Source of the DNA: Candidatus Cryptobacteroides faecipullorum
Lineage (GTDB): Bacteria; Bacteroidota; Bacteroidia; Bacteroidales; UBA932
Assembly: GCA_017694885.1 (NCBI GenBank)
Contig: JADIMH010000017.1
Coordinates: 1 to 51,966, forward strand
Direction of reading: 5' to 3'
Length of the DNA stretch: 51,966 nt
The notes beneath the pieces were generated by a model that did no database searches, was not told where the DNA came from, and worked only from the letters and a program-made list of their open reading frames with translations. Made by a program: the position numbers and the translations under genes. Shown here one piece after another: positions 43,086 to 51,966 of the stretch; positions within the stretch are counted from its first letter, which is position 1, and every line of letters begins with the position of its first letter.

Positions 43086-43843
43086 GATTCATCTGTATTA
43101 TAGCGGCTTTGTTGTGCGCTGCACTGGCTCCGGTCAGGTGCGGCGCACAGCTCAAAAGTTACCGGGTCGAGGTCGTACGGGAATATCCGCATGATATCGC
43201 ATCATATACCCAGGGCCTTTTCTTTCATGACGGACAGATGTATGAAAGTACCGGAGTAGCGGGGGAGTCCACTTTCAGAAAGGTGGATATGCAGACGGGG
43301 GAGCCGTTGCGGAAACTTGAGTTTGCCGATAAATACTTTGTCGAGGGCTCTGTAGCTCTGGGAGATGACCTTTATATCCTTACATGGCACAATAAGGTGG
43401 CTTTTGTCTACGATATAAATACACTTGAATACAAGTCAACATGGTCTTATCCTCGTGAAGGATGGGGACTTACCACTGACGGAAACAGTCTTATAGCCAG
43501 CGACGGGTCGGCGGTGCTTTATTTCATGACTCCGGAATTCAAGCCCGAGAGGCAGATTACCGTCAGACTGAATGGAAGGCCAATGAGGTTTCTGAATGAG
43601 CTGGAATATATTGACGGAAAAATCTGGGCGAATGTCTATACGACGGATATGATTCTGGTTATCGATCCTGAAGACGGGAAAGTGGAGGCTGTCATAGACT
43701 GCTCCGGACTGCTTCCGGAAAAGCTCCGCAGGCCTGATACCGATGTGCTTAACGGAATCGCTTATAATCCTGCGGACAAGAAACTTTACCTTACGGGGAA
43801 GAACTGGCCAAGGCTTTATGAAGTCAGGATAGTTGAAAAATAG
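43082..43843 (+). CDS. secreted glutaminyl-peptide cyclotransferase
   Basis: This 253-residue protein has a Sec signal peptide (CIIAALLCAALAPVRCGAQ) and the five-bladed propeller of plant/bacterial-type glutaminyl cyclases: YTQGLFFHDGQMYESTG, GESTFRKVDMQTGEPLRK, EGWGLTTDGNSLIASDGS, FLNELEYIDGKIWANVY and LNGIAYNPADKKLYLTGKNW. It converts N-terminal glutamine to pyroglutamate, a modification common on exported Bacteroidota proteins. The start codon overlaps the pyrG stop, so translation is coupled to pyrG. Confidence 0.92.
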   Translation: MRFICIIAALLCAALAPVRCGAQLKSYRVEVVREYPHDIASYTQGLFFHDGQMYESTGVAGESTFRKVDMQTGEPLRKLEFADKYFVEGSVALGDDLYILTWHNKVAFVYDINTLEYKSTWSYPREGWGLTTDGNSLIASDGSAVLYFMTPEFKPERQITVRLNGRPMRFLNELEYIDGKIWANVYTTDMILVIDPEDGKVEAVIDCSGLLPEKLRRPDTDVLNGIAYNPADKKLYLTGKNWPRLYEVRIVEK

Positions 43844-43867
43844 ATGCCTGAATTGCCATTACGGGTT

Positions 43868-43896
43868 TTGCAATATAAAAATTAGAAGTATATTTG
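43868..43896 (+). promoter_or_regulatory. promoter of the TPP riboswitch transcript
   Basis: TTTG (43867-43870), an 18-bp gap and TATATTTG (43889-43896) match the Bacteroidota promoter. Transcription would start near 43902, leaving a leader of about 160 nt before the receptor gene. Confidence 0.65.
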
Positions 43897-43939
43897 CAGC
43901 CGTTTCCGGGAAATGCCGGGAACGGCTTACATATTTTAT

Positions 43940-44015
43940 TTGCGGGGGTACCTGTTAAAGGTTGAGAAATACCCATTGAACCTGATCCGGCTGATACCGG
44001 CGTAGGGAAGCAGTG
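43940..44015 (+). promoter_or_regulatory. TPP (thi-box) riboswitch
   Basis: The thiamine-pyrophosphate aptamer is recognisable from GCGGGGGTACC, the GGTTGAGAAATACCC block, TTGAACCTGATCCGGCTGAT and ACCGGCGTAGGGAAGCAG. A separate stable hairpin (AGCCGTTTCCGG with CCGGGAACGGCT, 43898-43927) precedes it. Downstream, GCACG/CGTGC (44024-44037) forms a small hairpin before the start codon, but no T-run follows, so control is probably at translation. It regulates the TonB-dependent receptor gene. Confidence 0.95.
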
Positions 44016-44059
44016 ATCTCATGCACGTTTACCGTGCCCCCTTGCATAAATGTCTTATT

Positions 44060-46444
44060 ATGCGAGGTTTTTTATTTTCGGCAGCGCTATGTGCGCTGGT
44101 TCCGTTCACGGCAGCAGCTGCCGTGGATGAAGCGGATGCAACATCCGGAAAGGCAGAGAATGTCTTTGCAGAAGATGAAATCAATGACAAGCTTGACAGC
44201 GTGGTAGTTTCCGCTTCCAGAGCGGGCAAGTCCACTCCAGTGACTTACACGATGGTAGGCAAGCAGCAGCTCCGGCAGAACAATCCTATCAATTCCTTGC
44301 CGATGATGCTGAATCTTCAGCCTTCAGTAGTGTCTGTAAACGAAGGCGGTACCGGTCTGGGTTATTCGAAGATGACTATCCGTGGCAGCAAGGGCTCACA
44401 GGTGAATGTGACGCTTAACGGCATTACGCTCAATGATGCAGAGTCACAGGAAGTGTTCTGGGTGAACATACCGGCCCTCACCAGTCTTATCAGTTCCGTA
44501 CAGCTCCAGAGGGGACTCGGTACTTCGGCCAACGGTGCCGGCGCCTTCGGTGCCAGCGTTAACATGAGCACGGCATCGGTAACATCCGATCCGCACGTAT
44601 TTGCCGAAGTGGCGGCAGGGTCTTACAACACATTCATGACCACGGTGTCTGCAGGTACCGGACTTACTAAATCCGGAATCTATTTCGATTTTGCCTATTC
44701 CAGGAACTATACTGACGGATATATCCGGAATGCAAAGGCCAGGGTACAGTCGGCATTCGCTGCTCTGGGGTGGATGAACGAGACCAATTCGCTCAGGCTC
44801 ACATATCTCATGGGCGACCAGCATACGGGCATCACATGGAATGGAATCGATCTGGATACCTATAAGACCGACCGCAGGTATAACAGCGCCGGAGAATATA
44901 CTGACGAGTTCGGGAATGTCCATTATTATGACAATGAGACAGACAACTACACCCAGCACCATATACAGCTGAACTATACGCACCAGTTTCCGAAAAACGT
45001 GGTATGGAGCACCACGCTGAATTTTACCAAAGGTGACGGTTATTACGAGAACTATAAGGCAGGGGAGTCCATGTCGGACTACAACCTTCCTGAACTGCCT
45101 TCGAGTCCTGTAATCGACCCGGCTACCGGTGAGCAGATGACGGATGACAAAGGGAATCCCGTATTCAAGGATGGGGCGGACTTCATCACCAGGGAGGCTA
45201 TGGACAACTATTATCTGGTTTTCAACTCCGATGTAAAATACACTTCGGACAAACTGGCCTTTACCGGAGGAATCAATCTTTCACGGTATGACGGAGGCCA
45301 TTTCGGCAATATCCTGTGGTGCAGCCGTCTGGGAGACGACTATGATTACAGTTCATATAACAGGAATGACTCCTGGTACCGCAATAACGGTCTGAAGCAG
45401 GAGGTGAATGTCTTCGCCAGGGCCGAGTATACACCGCTTGACTGGCTTACGGCTTATGTGGATCTGCAGTACAGAGGCGTTTCCCTGAAGATGAAAGGCC
45501 CTGATGACGATGCCGGGCTGCTGGATTACAGGACCTCTTGGGATTTCTTCAATCCACGTGCAGGCCTTACATTCAGCTGGAGGCCGGAACACAAGGCATA
45601 CATTTCGGCTGCTATGGGCAACAGGGAGCCTGGCCGCAGCGACATCAAAGAGAATATCAAGAATGTCAACAGCGGTAACCGCGACGGTATATCCATCAGG
45701 CCGGAGCAGATGGTGGATGTCGAAATCGGATACCAGTATACGGGGAAAAAGGTTACGGCTTCGGCAAACCTCTATTTCATGGAGTATTTTGACATGCTTC
45801 TCGAGACCGGACGTCTGAGCGATGTCGGGTATGCGCTTAAGGAAAACGTAGGCAGGGCCTACCGCCGCGGAATCGAGCTTGCTGCCGCATGGCAGGCTGC
45901 ACCGTGGTTCCGCCTTGACGCCAATGCTACTTTCAGTATGAACAAAATACTGGATTACGTCGGATATTGCGACAATATACGGTATGTTGAAAACGAAGAA
46001 GGCGGGCTTGATCTGGATTATCCCGGCGGACAGACTGCCGTAGAATTCGGAAAGACCGACATGCTCATGTCACCTTCAATCATCGGCATGCTGCAGCTTT
46101 CTTTCCAGCCGTTCGCCGCTACAGCTTCCAATTCCCTGAAATCCACTACTCTCAGTATCAACGGAAAATATGTCGGAAGGCAGTATATGGACAATACTTC
46201 CAGCGCTGAACGTGCAATCCCGGGCTATTTCGTGTCGAACCTTTCTGTTTCCCATGAGTTCAATGTAAAAGGCGGCAAACTTGGAATCAGCGGCTACATA
46301 AACAACCTTTTCAACAATATGTACTACGCCGACGGCGGGGCATACAGCATGTATAATGTAGACACAAAGAAAGTTGAGGCTGATGTCTGGGTCTATCCGC
46401 AGGCTCCGGTAAACTTCATGCTGAAACTCAGTTACAGGTTTTAA
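44060..46444 (+). CDS. TonB-dependent outer-membrane receptor, probable thiamine transporter
   Basis: This 794-residue receptor has a signal peptide (GFLFSAALCALVPFTAAAA), a plug domain (about 45-160: DSVVVSASRAGKSTPVTYTM; MTIRGSKGSQVNVTLNGITL) and a 22-strand-type barrel ending in FMLKLSYRF with terminal Phe. Control by a TPP riboswitch implies import of thiamine or a derivative across the outer membrane, as known for riboswitch-controlled receptors in Bacteroides. No SusD partner or thiamine-synthesis gene is adjacent. The start at 44060 gives a normal signal peptide; an in-frame ATG at 44021 lies within the riboswitch expression region. Confidence 0.93.
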   Translation: MRGFLFSAALCALVPFTAAAAVDEADATSGKAENVFAEDEINDKLDSVVVSASRAGKSTPVTYTMVGKQQLRQNNPINSLPMMLNLQPSVVSVNEGGTGLGYSKMTIRGSKGSQVNVTLNGITLNDAESQEVFWVNIPALTSLISSVQLQRGLGTSANGAGAFGASVNMSTASVTSDPHVFAEVAAGSYNTFMTTVSAGTGLTKSGIYFDFAYSRNYTDGYIRNAKARVQSAFAALGWMNETNSLRLTYLMGDQHTGITWNGIDLDTYKTDRRYNSAGEYTDEFGNVHYYDNETDNYTQHHIQLNYTHQFPKNVVWSTTLNFTKGDGYYENYKAGESMSDYNLPELPSSPVIDPATGEQMTDDKGNPVFKDGADFITREAMDNYYLVFNSDVKYTSDKLAFTGGINLSRYDGGHFGNILWCSRLGDDYDYSSYNRNDSWYRNNGLKQEVNVFARAEYTPLDWLTAYVDLQYRGVSLKMKGPDDDAGLLDYRTSWDFFNPRAGLTFSWRPEHKAYISAAMGNREPGRSDIKENIKNVNSGNRDGISIRPEQMVDVEIGYQYTGKKVTASANLYFMEYFDMLLETGRLSDVGYALKENVGRAYRRGIELAAAWQAAPWFRLDANATFSMNKILDYVGYCDNIRYVENEEGGLDLDYPGGQTAVEFGKTDMLMSPSIIGMLQLSFQPFAATASNSLKSTTLSINGKYVGRQYMDNTSSAERAIPGYFVSNLSVSHEFNVKGGKLGISGYINNLFNNMYYADGGAYSMYNVDTKKVEADVWVYPQAPVNFMLKLSYRF

Positions 46445-46503
46445 AGGATATAAAAAAAGCAGAAGCCAATGCTCTGCTGCATAAAGTTTTCCGGCTTGGT
46501 TTT

Positions 46504-46536
46504 AAAGACTTCCGCTGTCGCAGCGGAAGTCTTTTC
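46504..46536 (+). terminator. terminator of the TonB receptor gene
   Basis: AAAGACTTCCGCTG (46504-46517) and CAGCGGAAGTCTTT (46521-46534) form a perfect 14-bp stem with a 3-base loop, followed by TCT. Because the stem ends in A/T tracts it could also stop transcripts from the other side. Confidence 0.85.
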
Positions 46537-46656
46537 TGGTTAGTTAGTAGTGTTTTCAATTATTAATGGTTAGTATACTTTTGCTTTAAGGATGTGCTAA
46601 GTTAGGAAGTTTTATTGATAAAACAAATATTTTCTTAAAATTCCGTTAATGTTTTT

Positions 46657-47334
46657 TTAATCTTTCAGAAGACCGGGCCTGAGTTTTTTCGTCCGTTCGA
46701 TGGCCTGTTCATCCTGCCATTCCCTGATAAGCCTGGGATTTCCGCTCAACAGGACATCCGGCACTTTCCAGCCGTTGAATTCCGCAGGTCTCGTATATAT
46801 GGGTGCGGAAAGCAGCCCGTCCTGGAAACAGTCGCTCAAGGCGGATGTCTCGTCCGTCAGAACTCCGGGAAGCAGTCTGACAATGGCGTCTGTCAGTACG
46901 GCAGCAGGGATTTCACCTCCGCTGAGCACGTAGTCCCCGATAGATATTTCCCTGGTGACCAGATGTTCCCGTATGCGGTGGTCGATACCTTTGTAATGTC
47001 CGCACAGGATAATGATATTCCCTTTCAGGGACAGTTCATTGGCTATGCCCTGGTCCAGGATTTCCCCGTCGGGAGACATGTATATGACCTCATCGTAATC
47101 CCTTTCGGCCTTGAGTTCCCGGATCATCATATAGACAGGTTCTACCATCAGTACCATGCCTGCGTCTCCTCCGTAACTGTAGTCATCCACCTGCTGTCTC
47201 GGACCTTTGCCGTACTTCCTCAGGTGGTGGACATGTATTTCGACTATACCTTTCTTTTTCGCCCGTTCTACGATTGAATTGTTCAGCGGGCTTTCGAGCA
47301 GTTCCGGCAGTACTGTTATGATGTCGATTCTCAT
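46657..47334 (-). CDS. trmD: tRNA (guanine-37-N1)-methyltransferase
   Basis: This 225-residue SPOUT methyltransferase has the conserved [20 protein letters not shown] start, [16 protein letters not shown], the knot region [19 protein letters not shown] and [19 protein letters not shown], then the C-terminal [20 protein letters not shown]. It methylates G37 of tRNAs using S-adenosylmethionine and prevents frameshifting. Length and motifs are normal. It is monocistronic here and convergent with the receptor gene. Confidence 0.96.
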   Translation of the reverse strand: MRIDIITVLPELLESPLNNSIVERAKKKGIVEIHVHHLRKYGKGPRQQVDDYSYGGDAGMVLMVEPVYMMIRELKAERDYDEVIYMSPDGEILDQGIANELSLKGNIIILCGHYKGIDHRIREHLVTREISIGDYVLSGGEIPAAVLTDAIVRLLPGVLTDETSALSDCFQDGLLSAPIYTRPAEFNGWKVPDVLLSGNPRLIREWQDEQAIERTKKLRPGLLKD

Positions 47335-47448
47335 TGGCTTGGATATTTATGTTCAATGCAGGAAAGTATCTCTTTCCTTGAAATGACTGCAAAAATAGAA
47401 TTTTTTAGAAAAATTAGAACGGACTCCTATAGATTTGCTAAAAAAAGG

Positions 47449-47456
47449 TATATTTG
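47449..47456 (+). promoter_or_regulatory. -7 box of the DUF349 gene
   Basis: TATATTTG lies 44 bp before the start codon at 47501. No matching TTTG is seen at the usual upstream distance. Confidence 0.5.
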
Positions 47457-47500
47457 CAGGTTGAAAATTTTATTGAAACTATTTAGAACTCCATTTTATT

Positions 47501-49294
47501 ATGAGTGAAGAGATTATTCCTGATGTTCCAGTAGCGTCAGACGTACTTGAGAATGAAGAGCCGGCTGTCAATTATTCTGCAATGAGTCTTGCCGAGCTCG
47601 CCGACATGTTCCAGAAACTGGCTGTCAGTGAGGACCGTATGAAAAGGTCAAAAGAGGCGGAAGCCATCAAGTCAGCTTTCTATAAAAAACTTCTGAAGGA
47701 AAAGGCCGAGGCTGGCAGTGCCGCTGATGTGCAGGAGCCTGGCGGAACGGAAGAAGATGTCGCGGCAGAGCAGGAAGAAGTGCAGGCGGAAACGCAGTCC
47801 GCCACGGAAAATTCGGTGTCGGAGAATCCGTTTGAAGAGATAGAGCGCGGATTCAAGGCTCTTTACAATGCTTACCGTAAAGAGAAGGCCGAGTATAACA
47901 GGCAGCAGGAGAAGGAACGTGAGCATAATCTGGAACTGAAGGAGGCAGTTATCGCTGACCTTAAAGTCCTTGTGGAGAAGCAGGAGGATGTGAATGCCAC
48001 TTTCCCTGCATTCCGTGAGATACAGAACAGATGGAGAGAGATAGGGCCGGTCCCTGTCCAGAGTTTCAGAAACCTGAACGATACTTACCAGCTCTATGTC
48101 GAGCAGTTCTATGACAAGGTCAAGATAAACAGGGAACTCCGTGATCTGGATTTCAAGAAGAATCTCGAGGCGAAGGAGAAGTTCTGTGAGGCTGCTGAAA
48201 AGCTTGCCGAGAAAGAGAATGTGGTGGAGGCATTCAAGGAACTTCAGAAACTTCATGAGCAGTGGAAGGAGTTCGGTCCTGTCGCAAAACAGTTCCGTGA
48301 AGATATCTGGAACCGCTTCAAGGCGGCTACAGCCGTAATAAACAAGAAATACCAGGCATATTTTGAAGGTCAGAAAGAGCAGTATGCGGAGAATCTTGCT
48401 GCCAAGACCGGACTTTGCGAGCAGGTAGAGGCGATCGCGGAAAAGGAGATCAAGAGTTCCAGCGAGTGGAATGACTGCACCAAAGAGATAGAGGATATCC
48501 AGAAGCAGTGGAAAGGAATAGGTTATGCATCGAAGAAGGAAAACCAGAAGATCTATGACCGATTCCGTGCCGCCTGCGACAAGTTCTTTGAACGCAAGAG
48601 GGAGTTCTATGCCGCATACAAGGACGAGATGAATGAAAATCTCCAGAAGAAGATCGCACTTTGTGAAGCAGCAGAGGAGCTGAAGACAAGTACTGCCTGG
48701 AAGAAGACTACGGACCAGCTGATTAACCTTCAGAAACAGTGGAAGGAGATCGGTGCCGTACCGCGCAAGAAATCAGAGGCTCTGTGGAAAAGGTTCCGTG
48801 CAGCCTGCGATGAATTCTTTAACGAGAGGGACAAGCAGGCGAAGCCTGAAAACGATTTCTACGGCAACCTCAAGGCCAAGAAACACCTTATCGAGGAAAT
48901 CAATGCCTATACGCTTTCCGATGACGAGGATGCCAATGCCGAAGCCGCTCAGGATTTCGCTGACAGGTGGCAGGCTATAGGCTTTGTTCCGTTCAAGGAG
49001 AAGGACAAGATCGCCGCAGCCTACAAGGAGGCCATGAATGCCAAGTTCCCGGACATGTCCCGCAGGTCACGCGGCCGGGCTCCGAAGAACGAGAAGGAGA
49101 GACTCGTACAGAAATATCTGAAAAAAGAGCAGGATATAGTCACTTACGAGAACAATATCGGCTTCTTTGCGGCATCCAAGAATTCAGAGCCGCTCATCAG
49201 ACAGATGCAGGAGCGCATCGACAAGGCCAAAGCTGAACTCAAGGAGCTTGAAATGCAGATCAGGGCGCTGGACAGCGCTGAAAATGAACAGTAA
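47501..49294 (+). CDS. DUF349-repeat protein
   Basis: This 597-residue cytoplasmic protein is almost entirely charged alpha-helix. After an acidic N-terminal region (1-110) come five DUF349 repeats, each marked by a W-x2-IG/FG motif: NRWREIGPVP, EQWKEFGPVA, KQWKGIGYAS, KQWKEIGAVP and DRWQAIGFVP. A basic stretch (MSRRSRGRAPKNEKERLVQK) and a C-terminal coiled coil follow. The repeat family is widespread in Bacteroidota and fungal-type proteins, and no biochemical role is settled. It is followed by yidC after 94 bp. A short inverted repeat (CCGTCAGG/CCTGACGG, 49317-49356) lies between them and has no T-run, so read-through is possible. Confidence 0.9.
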   Translation: MSEEIIPDVPVASDVLENEEPAVNYSAMSLAELADMFQKLAVSEDRMKRSKEAEAIKSAFYKKLLKEKAEAGSAADVQEPGGTEEDVAAEQEEVQAETQSATENSVSENPFEEIERGFKALYNAYRKEKAEYNRQQEKEREHNLELKEAVIADLKVLVEKQEDVNATFPAFREIQNRWREIGPVPVQSFRNLNDTYQLYVEQFYDKVKINRELRDLDFKKNLEAKEKFCEAAEKLAEKENVVEAFKELQKLHEQWKEFGPVAKQFREDIWNRFKAATAVINKKYQAYFEGQKEQYAENLAAKTGLCEQVEAIAEKEIKSSSEWNDCTKEIEDIQKQWKGIGYASKKENQKIYDRFRAACDKFFERKREFYAAYKDEMNENLQKKIALCEAAEELKTSTAWKKTTDQLINLQKQWKEIGAVPRKKSEALWKRFRAACDEFFNERDKQAKPENDFYGNLKAKKHLIEEINAYTLSDDEDANAEAAQDFADRWQAIGFVPFKEKDKIAAAYKEAMNAKFPDMSRRSRGRAPKNEKERLVQKYLKKEQDIVTYENNIGFFAASKNSEPLIRQMQERIDKAKAELKELEMQIRALDSAENEQ

Positions 49295-49388
49295 TGTCTT
49301 TTATCGGAAATTGACCGTCAGGACCGGGACTTCAAGGAAGATCCATGCCCTGACGGTAGTTGTGAAATATTGAATATAAAATTATTAG

Positions 49389-51251
49389 ATGAATAAGAAT
49401 TCAGTTATTGGAATAGTTCTGATAGGTGTGATTTTTTTCGGGTTCACATGGTATCAGTCCAAGCAGTACCAGAAACAGGTCGAATATCAGGCACAGCAGG
49501 ACTCCATAGCCAGGGCGGAACAGGCCTATATGGATTCCGTATGGAGAGCGCAGCACCCGATCGATTCGGCAGCTACGGCGCTTCAGTCCCCGTCAGCGGC
49601 CAGACAGAGGATATATAAGGATACACTTATAGATAATGCCCATAACGCAGAGGCTTCATACCATATCCTGTCGAATGACAAGATCGAAGTCACTTTCACG
49701 ACAAAAGGCGCCCAGCCATACAGTGTCAAAGTCAAGGATTTCTACAACTACGACAGTACTGACCTGTATATTTTCAAGCCTGAAATGAGCCAGTATGGCA
49801 TAACCGTCTATGCAGGCGAGAACATCAATACCAAGGATTTCGTTTTCGAACTTGCAGAGAAAACAGATACGACCATCGTCATGCGTCTTCCGTTTGCCGG
49901 AGGCGGATATATAGAACAGAAATATACTCTTGCAGAAGGAAGCTACTCGGTCGACAACGATTTCTCTTTCGTAGGTATGGGCAATGTGATTCCACGCAAC
50001 GTGTCCATGTTCGACATAGACTGGAACGTGGTCATCCCGCGTATGGAGAAAGGCTACAGGAACGAGAAGCAGTATTCCAAGCTGAACTATATGTTCCCAG
50101 GAGAGAAGAAGCCCGAGAGAGTGGGCGTAGGACGTGATGATGATGCACGGGTGGATGCCAAGATATCATGGTTCGCTTTCCAGCAGCAGTTCTTCTCAGC
50201 AATAATGAGGGCTGACAATGACTTCACTTCAGGCGATTTCGTAATCAGGTTCTTTGAAGAGAATGACCCTTCGCATAACTTGATGGTGTGCTCGGCAAAA
50301 ATGCGTTCGGACTTCACGGTCGGACCGGACGGCAACGTTACCGTACCGTTCCATTTCTATTTCGGTCCTAACCATTACCGAACGCTCCGCGACTACGACC
50401 AGCATTATGAAAGGATCATTCCTCTCGGAGGTTCTGTCATAGGCCTTATCAGCCGCGGTATCATTATCCCGACATTCAATTTCCTGGGCAAGTACATAGC
50501 GAATTTCGGTATAATCATCCTTATCCTTACGGTCTTCATCAAGCTGATCGTATCTCCTCTGACAGTCAAGTCGTACATATCATCGGCGAAGATGGCGGTC
50601 ATAAAGCCTGAGGTAGACAAACTGAATGAAAAATATCCGAAGCAGGAGGATGCCCTGAAGAAACAGCAGGCGATGATGGAGCTTTACAGAAGGGCGGGGA
50701 TCAGTCCTATGGGAGGATGTCTTCCGATGCTGCTGCAGCTGCCTGTCCTTTATGCGATGTTCCGTTTCTTCCCGGCTTCCATAGAGCTGAGACAGCAGCA
50801 TTTCCTGTGGGCCGATGACCTGAGCGGTTTCGATTCCATACTCGACCTTCCGTTCAACATTCCTCTTTACGGAGACCATGTATCCCTGTTCGCCCTGCTC
50901 ATGGCGATTTCCATGTTCCTGTACTCGAAGATGACTTCAAGCCAGATGTCGAATGATCCGAACATGGCGGGAATGAAGTTCATGAGCGTATGGATGATGC
51001 CTATAATGATGCTCTTCATCTGTAATAACCTCTCCAGCGGTCTGAGCTATTACTATCTGCTTTCAAACCTCATCACCATGTTCCAGACATGGTTTGTCAA
51101 GAGGTTTGTGGTGAAACCGGAGAAGATATATGCACAGATGGCTGCAGCGGCAGTCAAGCCGGTGAAGAAGTCCAAGTGGCAGCAGCGTCTGGAAGAAGCC
51201 CAGAAGATGCAGCAGCAGATGGCAAAGGAGCAGGCGAAAAAACGCAGATAA
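49389..51251 (+). CDS. yidC: membrane protein insertase YidC
   Basis: This 620-residue insertase has an N-terminal membrane anchor (SVIGIVLIGVIFFGFTWYQ), a large periplasmic beta-domain (about 60-350) and the conserved Oxa1 core: FGIIILILTVFIKLIVSPLT, the cytoplasmic hairpin with LNEKYPKQEDALKKQQAMME, then LYRRAGISPMGGCLPMLLQL, and LSYYYLLSNLITMFQTWFV. The tail is long, basic and Gln-rich (KWQQRLEEAQKMQQQMAKEQ), suited to ribosome contact. It inserts proteins into the inner membrane alone or with Sec. Length is normal for the two-domain type in Gram-negatives. Confidence 0.96.
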   Translation: MNKNSVIGIVLIGVIFFGFTWYQSKQYQKQVEYQAQQDSIARAEQAYMDSVWRAQHPIDSAATALQSPSAARQRIYKDTLIDNAHNAEASYHILSNDKIEVTFTTKGAQPYSVKVKDFYNYDSTDLYIFKPEMSQYGITVYAGENINTKDFVFELAEKTDTTIVMRLPFAGGGYIEQKYTLAEGSYSVDNDFSFVGMGNVIPRNVSMFDIDWNVVIPRMEKGYRNEKQYSKLNYMFPGEKKPERVGVGRDDDARVDAKISWFAFQQQFFSAIMRADNDFTSGDFVIRFFEENDPSHNLMVCSAKMRSDFTVGPDGNVTVPFHFYFGPNHYRTLRDYDQHYERIIPLGGSVIGLISRGIIIPTFNFLGKYIANFGIIILILTVFIKLIVSPLTVKSYISSAKMAVIKPEVDKLNEKYPKQEDALKKQQAMMELYRRAGISPMGGCLPMLLQLPVLYAMFRFFPASIELRQQHFLWADDLSGFDSILDLPFNIPLYGDHVSLFALLMAISMFLYSKMTSSQMSNDPNMAGMKFMSVWMMPIMMLFICNNLSSGLSYYYLLSNLITMFQTWFVKRFVVKPEKIYAQMAAAAVKPVKKSKWQQRLEEAQKMQQQMAKEQAKKRR

Positions 51252-51260
51252 TCGTGTAAT

Positions 51261-51966
51261 ATGTCAAGTATTGCAGATACGATAAGAAAACTTCACAATG
51301 AACTGCCACCGGAAGTGACTCTGGTGGCAGTTTCCAAATTCCATCCTCTCTCATCGGTTATCGAGGCATACGATGCCGGTCAGAAGGTTTTCGGAGAAAG
51401 CCGTCCGCAGGAGTTTTCGTCCAAAATCCTGGCTTTGCAGGAATCGGCGGCAGCGGCCGGGAAGCCGGATATGTATTCGGATATCAGGTGGCATTTCATA
51501 GGGCACCTCCAGACCAACAAGCTCAAGATGGTCCTTCCGTATGTGTCTATGGTGGAGTCGGTCGATTCCCTGCACCTTCTCCAGGCAATAGACAGATGGG
51601 GAAGCGGGAACGGAAAAATCACGGATGTCCTGCTGGAATACCATATAGCATCGGAAGATACCAAGCAAGGATTAAGCGCGGAAGAGATAAAGGAAATTCT
51701 TTTTTCGGATGTCCGGTACGGTAATGTGCGTATCCGCGGCCTCATGGGGATGGCCACCTTTACAGACAACGAGTCTGTCATCAGAGAGGATTTCTCCCGT
51801 CTGGTCACCCTGAGGGATTGGTTGCTGCCTGAAGCCGGCAGACATCCGAACCTTCATGACGGTTTCGGCCTTCTGTCATTCGGGATGACACACGACTATA
51901 AAATCGCAGTGTCTATGGGTGCCGACATAGTCCGCATCGGAACTCTGATTTTCGGAGAACGGAATT
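51261..51966 (+). CDS. YggS-family PLP homeostasis protein (3' truncated by window edge)
   Basis: The frame is open to the end of the window (235 complete codons). It matches the PLPBP/YggS family: PEVTLVAVSKFHPLSSVIEA with the PLP lysine (VSKF), FGESRPQEFSSKI, IRWHFIGHLQTNKLK, GLMGMATFTDNE and LSFGMTHDYKIAVSMGADIV followed by RIGTLIFGER. The family binds PLP without known catalysis and buffers vitamin B6. It starts 9 bp after yidC and is likely co-transcribed with it. Only a few residues should be missing. Confidence 0.93.
   Translation, partial: MSSIADTIRKLHNELPPEVTLVAVSKFHPLSSVIEAYDAGQKVFGESRPQEFSSKILALQESAAAAGKPDMYSDIRWHFIGHLQTNKLKMVLPYVSMVESVDSLHLLQAIDRWGSGNGKITDVLLEYHIASEDTKQGLSAEEIKEILFSDVRYGNVRIRGLMGMATFTDNESVIREDFSRLVTLRDWLLPEAGRHPNLHDGFGLLSFGMTHDYKIAVSMGADIVRIGTLIFGERN

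Noticed and set aside
49295..49388. Terminator between the DUF349 gene and yidC
   Set aside because: An 8-bp inverted repeat is present, but the loop is long and no T-run follows, so a terminator is not supported.

Overview
The window is chromosomal DNA of a member of the Bacteroidales (Bacteroidota). The evidence is consistent: promoter boxes of the TAnnTTTG type in front of many genes, lipoproteins and a TonB-dependent receptor, a TPP riboswitch in front of an outer-membrane receptor, BlaI/BlaR1-type and LytTR regulators, Lut lactate genes, and a type II-C CRISPR locus with 48-bp repeats. No rRNA, tRNA, insertion sequence or prophage gene was recognised. The genus cannot be fixed from the sequence.

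Layout. 1-2130 is the C-terminal part of a secreted GH38-like alpha-mannosidase ending in a discoidin domain. 2293-6144 is a four-gene minus-strand operon (lipoprotein, small outer-membrane-like protein, LytS-type kinase, LytTR regulator), bracketed by two gene relics: an ABC-F fragment on its left and a discoidin-domain fragment on its right. 6334-9587 holds an ABC-F ATPase and a divergent GH29 alpha-L-fucosidase. From 20738 down to 9593 runs an 11-kb co-directional minus-strand series: lutABC (L-lactate oxidation), a TIGR02757 protein, a zeta-toxin-like kinase, TldD/PmbA proteases, a metal-binding SlyD, a DMT transporter, a family 2 glycosyltransferase and TrkA. A BlaI-type repressor (20945) is followed by a BlaR1-like gene broken by a deletion/frameshift that removed its protease motif. 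26432-22554 is an arginine operon (argB, ArgE-like deacylase, mgsA, argH) with methylglyoxal synthase inside it. A BASS-like transporter follows.

The CRISPR-Cas locus occupies 28249-34804. The array (10 repeats, 9 spacers of exactly 30 bp) is read on the plus strand, toward the minus-strand cas9-cas1-cas2 operon, and a strong hairpin terminator separates them. A tracrRNA with a textbook promoter is encoded divergently from cas9. Every intact repeat contains its own -33/-7 promoter-like pair (TTG-N20-TAACTTTG), so each spacer may have a private promoter, like the Neisseria type II-C arrangement but with a Bacteroidota promoter. This is the most interesting signal in the window.

34849-41320 carries a GNAT protein, a 50-aa charged protein, a secreted metallo-beta-lactamase-fold enzyme, a SotB-like exporter, a thioredoxin-fold lipoprotein, RNase P RNA, and an adjacent OYE-family reductase and steroid-5-alpha-reductase-family membrane protein that could act on enone/steroid substrates. 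41436-51966 is mostly housekeeping: pyrG overlapping a glutaminyl cyclotransferase, a TPP-riboswitch-controlled TonB receptor (probable thiamine uptake), trmD, a five-repeat DUF349 protein, yidC and the start of a YggS-family PLP protein.
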